This document shows, piece by piece, positions 34,580 to 43,999 of a stretch of 64,000 nt of DNA. The stretch is taken from contig CM055728.1 of the NCBI GenBank assembly GCA_029465975.1, forward strand, positions 4,846,535-4,910,534, read 5' to 3'. The position numbers and the translations under genes were made by a program. Under the pieces are notes generated by a model. That model saw nothing but the letters and a program-made list of their open reading frames with translations. It did no database searches and was not told where the DNA came from. Source of the DNA: Dallia pectoralis (Eukaryota; Chordata; Actinopteri; Esociformes; Umbridae). Numbering within the stretch: position 1 is the stretch's first letter; every line of letters begins with the position of its first letter.

Positions 34580-35624
34580 ATGAAGGTAAAACAGCGACAT
34601 AAGTTTTTTTCTTGTAATTGATTTTTTTTCTTTTGAAACTCGTTTTGTACTTAGGTTTTCTTTCTTGTAATTGTTTTTTTTCTTTTGAAACTCGTTTTGT
34701 ACAAAAGTTTTTCTTTCTTGTAATTCGTTTTTTTCTTTTGAAACTCGTTTTGTACAAAAGTTTTTCTTTCTTGTAATAGGTTTTGTACAAAAAACCAACG
34801 CGCAGAGTTTTGTCACTAAAATTCCACCAGCACTGTGACAAAAGTTTTTCTTTCTTGTAAATCAGTCTGTGCCCAAACGTTTCACTGCGTTTCCAAACAG
34901 AAACCCCAAACTTATTCTGACCAATGAACGGATAGCTATCTTAGCATGGCCCTTTGAACTTCAACCAATCATTACTCCTTGCAAAGGGTAGAAGAAAAGC
35001 CATGGCTCGGCATGGTCAGCATCTGTTACCTCAAGTAAGTTTTCGATTATGTAAAATGTATTTTCATGTCCATGCAGAAGTAATTAAAATATTATTTTAT
35101 ATTATTTTATTTAATATTGCATGGACATGAAAATAAGTTTTACATAATCGGATTTTCATGTCCATGCAGTAGTAATTAAAATATTATTTTATTTAATACT
35201 GCATGGACATGAAAATAAGTTTTACTTGAGGTAACAGATGCTGACCATGCCGAGCCATGACTTTTTTCCTCTTTGGAAGGAGTAACGATTGGTTGAAGTT
35301 CAAAGTGCCACGCTAAGATAGCTATCCGTTCATTGGTCAGAATACGTTTGGGGTTTCTGTTTGGAAACGCAGTGAAACGTTTGGGCACAGACTGATTTAC
35401 AAGAAAGAAAACCTTTTGTCACAGTGCTGGTGGAATATTAGTGACAAAACTCTGCGCGTTGGTTTTTTGTACAAAACCTATTACAAGAAAGAAAAACGTT
35501 TGTACAAAACGAGTTTCAAAAGAAAAAAACGAATTACAAGAATGAAAAACTTTTGTACAAAACGAGTTTCAAAAGAAAAAAAACAATTACAAGAAAAAAA
35601 CTTATGTCGCTGTTTTACCTTCAT
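34580..35624. mobile_element. Long palindromic (fold-back) element, ~1,045 bp
   Basis: The left end ATGAAGGTAAAACAGCGACA (34580) is the exact reverse complement of the right end (…TTACCTTCAT, ending 35624), and the arms stay complementary for roughly 450-500 bp each. Both arms contain the unit CTTTTGAAACTCGTTTTGTA in tandem (three in the left arm, two in the right). A unique-arm segment (ACCAATGAACGGATAGCTAT) follows, then an AT-rich centre with secondary inverted repeats around TTTTCATGTCCATGCA. No open frame of known family is present; frames seen on either strand are mirror copies of each other. It interrupts a Tc1-like element. GTGAAC occurs just outside each end (34573-34578 and 35626-35631), but in the interrupted Tc1 sequence this may be coincidence. 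Confidence 0.9.
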
Positions 35625-36146
35625 GGTGAACAAGTCAATTGAAAAACAAACAGGAATCTTTGAAAAAACAAATAAAATAAAAGTTCTACCTCCACCCTGA
35701 CTAAGGCCTTGGTTCCAGTATTAATTTTGGAGGGACGTCCAGTTCTTGATAATGTCTCTGTTGTTGTTTCACCACTTGATGATGACTTTCTTCACTGAGT
35801 TCCATGGTATATCTAATACTTTGGTAATTGTCTTGTACCCATCTGCTGACTGATATCTTCAATCAGGGAGATCCCTCTGATGCTTTGTGAGCTTTCTGCA
35901 GACCACGGCTTTTGCTCTGAGTTGCAACAAAAAAAAAATGTCAAGAAAATCCTACTGGAACTGCTGACCGTTGTTTGTGATTGATCACAAAGTCACTCTA
36001 AACGATGGCAGGTGACTTCGATTTAACATGAGTTTGAATGTGATTGGTTCATTCTGAACACAGTCAATGCAACACTTATTGTAAGGTTTTTATTTTTTGT
36101 ATTTCTCCCTCAAAGAGGGGGGTGTAGACGTATTATATCCACTGTA
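35625..36146 (-). mobile_element. Tc1-like transposon (TACAGTGGATAT terminus), interrupted
   Basis: Right terminus GTAGACGTATTATATCCACTGTA ends at 36146. Internal words (GGAGGGACGTCCAGTTCTTG, CCACTTGATGATGACTTTCT, GTTCCATGGTATATCTAATA, GGAGATCCCTCTGATGCTTT) are transposase sequence of a common fish Tc1 family on the minus strand, with stops. The left continuation (TTTAATGTGAACTA, 34567-34580) lies beyond the palindrome, so the palindrome inserted into this element. The same family gave rise to the MITE at 39273-39486. Confidence 0.8.
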
Positions 36147-36762
36147 TCTTCCAACATCCTGGTAAACATTTACCTCTGCACAGAGCATTCTCACCAACAG
36201 TTTGGTACAGCGGATGCTCATTGGCGCCCAGCTCTTTGCCATCAAAGACATCCTTGCGGAGAGCGCGTGTCCTTATCAGGGACATGAACTGTTTGCCCCC
36301 CTGCCATTAGACAAGCAATACAGATCCCGCTCCAGCAGGCTTAGGAAAAGTTTCCTCCCATCTGCTGTTAACATGCTGAACTCTGAAACCCTTCAGTAAC
36401 CATGCACTCACACTACTACCTTATTTATTTTATCTGCCATTTGCAAAATGCTTTCTGTACACTGATAGCCTGTTTATTACATTTGCCATGTGCACAATGC
36501 ATACTTTTTGTACTATCCATTTACCCATTGAACAGATGTTTTCCGCTTGTATTTCCCTCTCCACATTTGTAACTTGCTACATTGCTGAACTAAATACCTG
36601 CACATTTCTTATCCATGTCAATTGCACATCCTTACATTGTACTCCATCTCATTCGATTCATACATTGGCTCAGACACACTGCCCAGCATTTGGTTGTATA
36701 CAAACTCCATTGAGTTGGACTGTACTTGTACTGTTCAATGACAATAAAGTTTAATTTAAACT
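36147..36762 (+). pseudogene. Rex/CR1-type LINE fragment, 3' piece with tail
   Basis: 36187-36396 encodes a C-terminal LINE block (IKDILAESACPYQGHELFA, then PLDKQYRSRSSRLRKSFLPS and AVNMLNS), comparable with the 'LPSGRRYRSI...KNSFFPxAI' block of Rex/CR1 elements. A 3' untranslated region ends with TGACAATAAAGTTTAATTTAA at about 36737-36758. It continues the fragment at 34470-34566 once the nested insertions are discounted. Confidence 0.75.
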
Positions 36763-37555
36763 AATCTTAACTACAACATCTAAGGGGATCCAAGTAATAC
36801 TGTCATAGATCAGCTGGTGCCGTTACATCTGAAGACTTTCTTGATGAAGGAGGAATTTCCTCTGTAAAAGTCTCCATCCGCAGAGAAGAGATGTGGGAGA
36901 AAGATAAGACTTGAACTGCGCTTCCAGTAAGAGAGGTACATTAGTTGATGGCCCCTCTATAGCCTCCCAGTAAGCTATTACAAGCTTATCTGTAATCACT
37001 GGAGGTTAATGGGGAGGTTGAGAAAGTCCAATTAGCCCCAGAGTGGTTGACGTTACAGTTCACTCATCAGGACCCACCTGGTGACGATAGATGGACTGTT
37101 GCCTGATTTTTACATGACGTTACCCTGACTTCATTCTGACTCTTTATCAGTCCAGAGAGTTTGAGTGAGCTAACTCTAGTTGGTTGGCAGGATGGTCCGG
37201 GTTTTTCTAGCCATTAAGGAATAAGCAGTACTAAGATGGCATCTTTACATTAGGCGATACGGATGGAAATCCGTATGGTTACATGTTAGTACGCCCCCTT
37301 ATCCGAGATGGTAACTAGAGGTCGCTGGAGGTGGAAAGATCAGTGATTTATGTGAGCGAGGGAAAACATCAGAGTCTGGATCAAACTGATCATCTCTGCA
37401 AATGTTTCAGACATCCAAGAAATAGATTTACTGCAGAGCTGAAGTACAAAGTAAAATCCTTGTTGTAAGTCAAATTGCAACTGGACGAAAACAAACACTT
37501 AGGCCTACCAGGAATAAGGTGAAGACGCGAAAAAGGTTTATTGTTGACACCATTC
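36763..37555. other. Intronic DNA, nothing recognised
   Basis: No conserved frame, known repeat or tandem structure recognised. Confidence 0.4.
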
Positions 37556-37559
37556 AAAA

Positions 37560-38700
37560 TGTCCCTTTTCTGTCAACTTGTGGGTTGTGCATCCCACTCT
37601 GACTAACCGAAACACAAGCCAAAGCAAAATCCACGAAAATCTTAGATTTGTTGCTGAGAAACTACACCATTCAAGGCTTACAGGAACATCAGATCTTGAG
37701 AGTTTTACCCAAATGATAACCTGGGACACACCCAGCATAGCATGTATGGAGACTGTCCTGAGTGCAGAGATAAAACTGTTGAGCTCTCCAGTTTTGATGG
37801 CATGGCAAAGGTTACATTCACTCAGTGGCTGACAGCAGAGAAAGAAAGATCAGATGAAAGAGGAACCAAATACTGTCAAGATCACTGTTAAGAAAACAAT
37901 AGAAGATTCACGAGACAACCCTGTTGCATTATTCCACAACCTTCTCCACAAATTCAAACGGCACATATTCAACATTAGTCAGCAGTGCTAATTCTGCAGG
38001 GAGCTAAAAAAAACATGTCTCAAGATGAGGCACTGATTCACATCGACTTCTCTGAGAACTTCACGTGCAAATATAGCTCAGAAATCCAATCCGTCCATTT
38101 TGGCTCATCTCACAAACAGGCGACTTTGCACACTGGCGTTCTGTATATCGGTGGGAAAAAATAGAACGGCAGACAAGCTGGTGAGCAGAGGCCGTGACAT
38201 ACCAGATGCCCTTGAGGTATACAAGGCTGTTACAGAAACCTCAACCTCTGTAAAGCTGTTTTATGTAGGATTTGAAGAAGTGGAAAAAGCTGTAGAGTGG
38301 TTGCCTGGCCATATACCACAGTGCCATCCACAATGAAGACTCATCAAATGATCCCATTTTCCTCAGGAGAGATACAGTATAAGGGAGGTGAGCTGCATGT
38401 GTTCCACACACAAGCAACTGAGCTGTCAGTGATTCAACATGCGACTCTTCACCATTACCAATACACCACAAAAGATGCAGACAGGATCAATTCCATGGAA
38501 TGATCATTTGATTGGGAAGTGGTATGTGCTTATATGACGGCAACCTTTATCCAGGGATCATCCTAAACATGGATGAAATGCATGTCCAGGTGACGTGTTT
38601 CCATTGCATTGAAGAAAACAGATTATTCCGGCTGGCATGAGTGAATGTCCTGTGGTACCTCCATGATGTGCTCGAAACTGTTAAAGCACCAAAAGCTGTG
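37560..38700 (+). pseudogene. Decayed transposon-type ORF (DFSENFTCKY family)
   Basis: Scattered plus-strand codons match a protein repeated many times in fish genomes. The block IHIDFSENFTCKYSSEIQ, then HFGSSHKQATLHTGVLYI, lies at about 38035-38150. The block NRTADKLVSRGRDIPDALEV, then TSTSVKLFYVGFEEVEKAVE, lies at 38163-38310, and a tail around PSTMKTHQMIPFSSGEIQY lies at 38330-38385. Acidic residues (DFSEN) suggest a DDE-type nuclease, but I do not know the superfamily and do not assign one. Upstream 37910-37985 contains an ALFHNLLHKFKRHIFNISQQ-like stretch of the same protein. Several frameshifts and stops make it non-functional, and the middle of the protein is deleted between 38155 and 38163. 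Confidence 0.65.
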
Positions 38701-38825
38701 ACATCACATCACGTAGATATCCCAAAAGTGTGTGTAACCGACTCAACACAACAAGTTAATTTGATAACCAGTTAATAAGCCAATCAGTTAATATCAATAT
38801 AAACAAATATGTAAACGAGGTAACA

Positions 38826-39027
38826 TATAGTATCTCACAAAAGTGAGTACAACCCCTCACATTTTTGTAAATATTTGATTATATCTTTTCATGTGACAAC
38901 ACTAAAGAAATGACGCTTTGCTACAATGTAGAGTAGTGACTGTACAGCTTGTATAACAGTGTACATTTGCTGTCCCCTCAAAATAACTCAACACACAGCC
39001 ATTAATGTGTGGACCGCTGGCAACAAA
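38826..39027 (+). mobile_element. Tc1-like terminal fragment (TATCTCACAAAAGTGAGTAC)
   Basis: TATCTCACAAAAGTGAGTAC followed by AACCCCTCACATTTTTGTAA and GACAACACTAAAGAAATGAC is the terminal region of another common fish Tc1/mariner family. Homology stops at about 39027, where a different element's sequence begins. Confidence 0.85.
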
Positions 39028-39039
39028 CAGGCAATCAAT

Positions 39040-39268
39040 TTGTATTAGAGGAATTTAATTAATAAAATACTTTGTATAAACCCTATGTTTGGTGCACCAT
39101 TGGAGGGAGGGCACACTACCTCCCTTTGCCACCGGCGAAAAAGAGACGTGGCGATACTGATGATGGTTAAAAAAAGCAATTACAATTTGCATTGTGTGTG
39201 GGCACTGAAAATTGTTTCCCTCAAAAGCACACTAATGAATTTAAATGAAACCAAATGTACTTATACTT
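39040..39268 (+). mobile_element. Tc1/mariner 3' region, shared with 58685-58905 and 60895-61095
   Basis: AAAATACTTTGTATAAACCC and TATGTTTGGTGCACC match, in reverse complement, the sequence just past a transposase C-terminus at 60895-60945. CCCTCAAAAGCACACTAATG and TTTAAATGAAACCA match 58700-58760 in reverse complement. So this is the 3' part of the transposon that occurs, broken, around 58.7-61.1 kb. Confidence 0.65.
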
Positions 39269-39272
39269 ATAC

Positions 39273-39486
39273 TACAGTGGATATGATAAGTGTACACACC
39301 CCTGTTACAATGTGGTGCAGGTGGGCACACTTATGCAGCCAGGTTATTGAAAGGTTCTTTTTAATTTTTCGGTTTGTTTTTCATTTGAATTTTTCACATT
39401 ATAGGTCACAATAAATGTGGACAAAGTTCACATCACCAAAACCTGGCATTTTAAGAGGGGTGTGTAGACTTTTCATAACCACTGTA
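39273..39486. mobile_element. MITE of Tc1 type (about 210 bp)
   Basis: Bounded by TA on both sides, with 32-bp terminal inverted repeats matching at about 28 positions (left CAGTGGATATGATAAGTGTA; right, reversed, CAGTGGTTATGAAAAGTCTA). The terminus is that of the Tc1 element at 35625-36146, so it is probably an internal-deletion derivative of that family. No coding capacity. Confidence 0.85.
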
Positions 39487-41330
39487 CACCACAATGTTCA
39501 TGGTAATTCACTGAATGCTTTAAACAGGCCACTATGAATAATTTCATTATAGTTCAGAAATTCCTGTTTAGATTGGAATTACAAACATTCCTTTTTACAT
39601 CTTTACAGACACGAACAAATGCAGTATTCTTCTTAGTCTATGTACAATTTCAACAAACTAATTAGCTATGTCAATGTTTTATGTAAATTGTAACCTCAAA
39701 GCTTAACATATGTATGACCGTCAGGGAAGCCTGGGGTAGTCGTTCTGATCCTAAGCATGACAGTTCTACACAATAATTGCAACCAGGTTGTTGCTGTGAA
39801 CATGAATCTGTTTTTACTTTACTCTCCTAGTTGAATAAAGATAAAATAATGAATACAAAATAAATACAAGTGGCTCGAGTGTAACTTGGTAAGATTATGG
39901 AGCTTGCAAAGCTACGGTTCTGTGTTTGATTCCTTCAGTTGGTAAGAACTGAATCTATAGAGTGAATGTGTCCACCAAACTCGTCCAGGTCACCTGAGAG
40001 CATCTGTTATTTAACTTAAAGGTAATTTTGGTAATATGGATACCAGCCTGTATTGTTGCATGTTGTGATGCCCCTGGCTGATAGGTGCCTTAATGAACAA
40101 AAGAGGTGTTTTGTGATTGAAATTGTTTATCTTGCGGTGTAAAATATACAATACCTCACAATTTCATTATTTACTTTAGAAAACCTGTTTTTATATGTTT
40201 TATTCAGAATAATCTGTTGAGTGGGCTAGGGGTTCTATCATCCTACACCACTACATCTGATGGATTTGTACCACTACTGCATTGGCCTGATTCCCACAAG
40301 CCACTCTTTCAGCTAAAATAGTGGTGGGCAACTACAAAAGGAAATGCCCTATCTATTATCCTATTACCAATAAGTCCTGCTACCATTATTATTTCAACTT
40401 TTACATTAATATGTGTTAACAGTTTAATCTGAGTCAGTCATTTTCTGATTATTTTCCCAGCACTACTTTCAGCGTAATATTTCAATTATGGCAAGTTGAC
40501 CCAGAATTATTATTTTCATGTATGTTTCTACCTCTGCAGAAGATGTGGTGCAAAAATGGGAAAACAGTTTTAAAACCTGGCACTGTACACTGCCCGACCA
40601 AAAAAAGAGCAGGCTCAAAAATGTGTTGCTGAAAATGTTTTATGCATTAAGTACATGCTTTATTTTGCAGACAAATAAATATCCTGTCATTGCTGTGTTG
40701 TGTTAAACTGGGCATTAATTGTCATTAGTAAACTCAGTCTACTGTCCCTGTTAGCTTAATCTTACTGGGTTGTTGGGCAGCAGTTTCGAACAGTTAACAT
40801 TGGTATTACTGATTATTCTTTAAATCATACAACTACCTGAATGTGACTGCCACATGAAATGTATTGACAATAATGTCAAATTATAGTTTTTTAGCCATCA
40901 ATCTCTTTGCCGCCCCATAATCAAATATTGGCATTTGGCTTAATAAGACAGCATAAAGTCCAATGCTAGGAACAAAGGCTTTAAAAAAGGAGGAGAAGCG
41001 GAGGTGACCAGAGTGCAGCTGGGTTCTCAGCTGGGTGGCCCGACTTCCTTTCTTGTTGTCCGTTTTCTCGTTCCTTCCCTACACTGGATCAAAGCTCTGG
41101 CATTCTCTCTCTTTGAGAAAAGAAAAAGAAAAGAATTAATACTAATGGTGCTGGGAGCGGAGGAGTAAAGCATTTGGGGTAATTACCCAGCAATCACTGC
41201 AGCATTCCACAGCCGGGGGGTTGGTAGAGATAGGGCCCTGAGCTTAAGGAGCAGGGAAGTGGGTGAACATTACCGCACACAAGCACGGATGACGATGGAT
41301 CAAATGGAACTGGCATACTTGCTATCAGTC
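39487..41330. other. Intronic DNA, nothing recognised
   Basis: About 1.8 kb of AT-rich sequence without gene, known repeat or conserved frame. Confidence 0.4.
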
Positions 41331-41336
41331 GTCATT

Positions 41337-41337
<1 letters not shown>

Positions 41338-41382
<45 letters not shown>

Positions 41383-41407
41383 TGTGTCTGTGTCTGTGTC
41401 TGTGTCT

Positions 41408-41441
<34 letters not shown>

Positions 41442-41602
41442 CGTCTGTGTCGTCTGTGTCGTCTGTGTCGTCTGTGTCGTCTGTGTCGTCTGTGTCGTCT
41501 GTGTCGTCTGTGTCGTCTGTGTGTCTGTGTCTGTGTGTCTGTGTCTGTGTCTGTGTCTGTGTCTGTGTCTGTGTCTGTGTCTGTGCGTGTGCGTGTGCGT
41601 GC
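41338..41602. repeat. Compound microsatellite: GT, TCTGTG, CGTCTGTGT
   Basis: Order: (GT)n, (TCTGTG)n, (GT)n, nine copies of the 9-mer GTCTGTGTC, then (TCTGTG)n and (GTGCGT)n. The 9-mer block keeps frame and gives mock proteins (for example repeated DDT on the minus strand) that are artefacts. Confidence 0.97.
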
Positions 41603-42249
41603 ATGTCTTTCATATGTTACTATCTAATTGAGATGCATGAATGCAGTAGAGTGGGTTAATGATGGAATGGGAGGAGGGCTGCCTGCAGACGGGAGTATAT
41701 GTGCCTGGCTGTCACTCCAAGCTGAGCTCGACCCCGTTGTTTGGAAATGGGCATCAGTTTAGAAAACAAGCATATATGTGTGGCGGTCTGCGTTACTTAT
41801 TACTTATATCGCTGTACGTTCTCCCGGGAGTAAAAGGCACTCAGACAGACTCAGAGCTGGAGCGCCTGTCTCGATGTGTGTATGTTTCTTTACGCGTTAC
41901 CAGTGTTCGTTGTGCGCCCACACCGTGTGCGCACGCCGTGAGACACAGAACGGCTTTGTATTTATAAACACGGCAGGGTGGTTACCGGAGAAGGTTAGAG
42001 GACCGAGGAGGAAGTAGTTCAGGGAGTCAGAGGCCGTCATCCTAATCAGACTGAAGCCCGTAGAAAATTCTGTCTCCAAGTTGCTCTCTTTCCTCCACTT
42101 TTTCCACAACTTTGTGGTTGGCAAGGTCCTGGCTGCTGGCGTGGCAACACTGCCTGCTGTTAATGTGCTGGTCATATGACATTGGTGGTTTGGCAAAAGC
42201 AGGCAGCTATACATTTATAACCCGAATGCGCGTAGAGCACACACATGCA
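41603..42249. other. Intronic DNA, nothing recognised
   Basis: Mixed-composition sequence without recognised features. Confidence 0.35.
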
Positions 42250-42400
42250 TTCCATTTGAGACATTCAGCAGATGCTTTCAGCCTTAGCGGCTTACAGGAG
42301 AAATCGGGAGTGCTTAAGCTCATGGACACGTTATTTAAAGGTTGTCTCCTCAGGGATTCGAACCAACGACTTTTGGGACCATCACCAGGAACGTTAGCGT
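42250..42400 (-). repeat. tRNA-related SINE-like repeat
   Basis: On the minus strand GGTTCGAATCC (42354-42364) is a perfect RNA polymerase III B box, and the region to its right has a tRNA-like layout. The left part (ACATTCAGCAGATGCTTTCA, GCGGCTTACAGGAGAAAT) is the body shared with the dispersed repeat at 31550. No strong A box is preserved, so activity is doubtful. Confidence 0.65.
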
Positions 42401-43470
42401 ACACGTTGTCCATACAGTGTGTGTGGACATGCTCACTGTAAGGTCTTGCTGTAGTTATGCCCTGGAGGCAATGCACAGTCAGCTGGCCCAGTACCACAGA
42501 GTTGGACCACAGAGTTGGACAAGCAGCTTACAGTTATTTAAGTTATAAGTGACACAATCTGTAGACATTACACATAAACAACAGTGTTATTGGCAATGAA
42601 GTGCTTGGTTCCAAAAAAGAAGTTCTAAAAACAGTGCAAAAAATTAATACCATTACATTAAAAATATAATAATAATAACAATAATAATTTATAAGAACAA
42701 ATTGAAGAAATACAACTTGTATTGTATTTCCTACGGCAGGTGCTTTGACCGCAGTGATCCAGCAAATAAATGACTAAACTTGGTATGAACCGAATGAACT
42801 GTCGACCATAAAAAGGACTCACAAAAATGAGAGACGGCGGAAGCGTCTTGTTTTATGATGTCAGGATGTTCTGTGGTTCCAGTCCATAGCGGATGAGTCA
42901 TTTGTCCTTGAGCAAAGTGCATGACATCACAGAGGGTGAGTGTAAAAGAGAAATGTCACTGTCCAGGGGAGTGTTTTAGAACCAGGCTTACAGTATCTAT
43001 GCAGCTGATAGTCGACTGACTTGTAAAAACTCTCAATGCCCTATGTCTACCAATTCAATTACACACATATTGTAAGAGCTCTGTTATAATTAACCCTCTA
43101 TTTCAATACTGACCAGGTTGCTATTTGTACCCATATGGTCAAATTATCATAGAGGCTGGTTTTGGGTACTGTATACAATTCCACAACTACTACCGCGGAT
43201 CCACTTCATTTTTTCTGAAAAAGAAGTGTGTGGTCACAGAGCCTATGCTGCTATATTTGCTAATGCAGGCCAAGTTTAATGGGGTGGTCTACCAGACTTC
43301 ACACATTTGGATTGAAGTGTCCTGGAATGCAATGAATACTCATAAAACGTAGTTTCATTGGGAGTTATGCAATAATACCACTAGAGGGCAACAGCTCACA
43401 GCTGAATTGCTGCAATGCACAGTATAGTCTGACTGTGTTAGCAAGGCTGTGAAAACATGTATGTCTGTGT
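42401..43470. other. Intronic DNA, nothing recognised
   Basis: No conserved frame or known repeat. An A/T-rich 'aataataataa' patch lies at 42665-42690. Confidence 0.4.
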
Positions 43471-43477
43471 GTACATG

Positions 43478-43735
43478 AGTGTGTGTGTGTGTGTGTGTGT
43501 GTCTGTGTGTGTATGTGTGTGTGTCTGTGTGTGTGTGTGTGTGTGAGTGTGTGTGTGAGTGTGTGAGTGTGTGTGTGTGTGAGTGTGTGTGAGTGTGTGA
43601 GTGTGTGAGTGAGTGTGTGAGTGTGTGAGTAAGTGAGTGCGTCTGAGAGTGAGAGGAAGATCAATATAGAAAGTAAAAAAACATGGAGTGATAAATTGAA
43701 AGGAGATATATATATATATATATATATATAGAATG
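43478..43735. repeat. GT/GTGA microsatellites followed by (TA)n
   Basis: (GT)n and (GTGTGA)n tracts occupy 43478-43640; a pure (TA)n run lies at about 43707-43730. A shorter GT tract is at 43960-43990 and (TA)n at 44418-44432. Confidence 0.93.
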
Positions 43736-43999
43736 ATAGAGTGAGGAGTGGTAGAGTGACTGATCATCATGGTGGATACTCTCTCAGCTCAACCTGCTGC
43801 ATCATTAAGCCAAACATGTCAGAAAGGCCACTGAATTCTCAGAGGGTCTTGTATCTTGTCAGTGAACTGTAGCTTGCCTTGACGAGACACATACGAGAGG
43901 CCTTTTCCTAAAAGTTGAAAAGTTGAACATCGATAATTTCTCTCCATGTCATTCTTTGTGTGTGTGGGTGTGTGTCTGTGTGTCTGCGTGTCTGTGTGC

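Noticed and set aside
34573..35631. GTGAAC on both sides as target duplication of the palindrome
   Set aside because: The interrupted Tc1-like sequence itself seems to contain both words, so the match may be pre-existing; not claimed as a duplication.
41259..41659. Cys-Val and Thr-His rich frames on both strands
   Set aside because: They are produced by the compound GT/TCTGTG/9-mer microsatellite.
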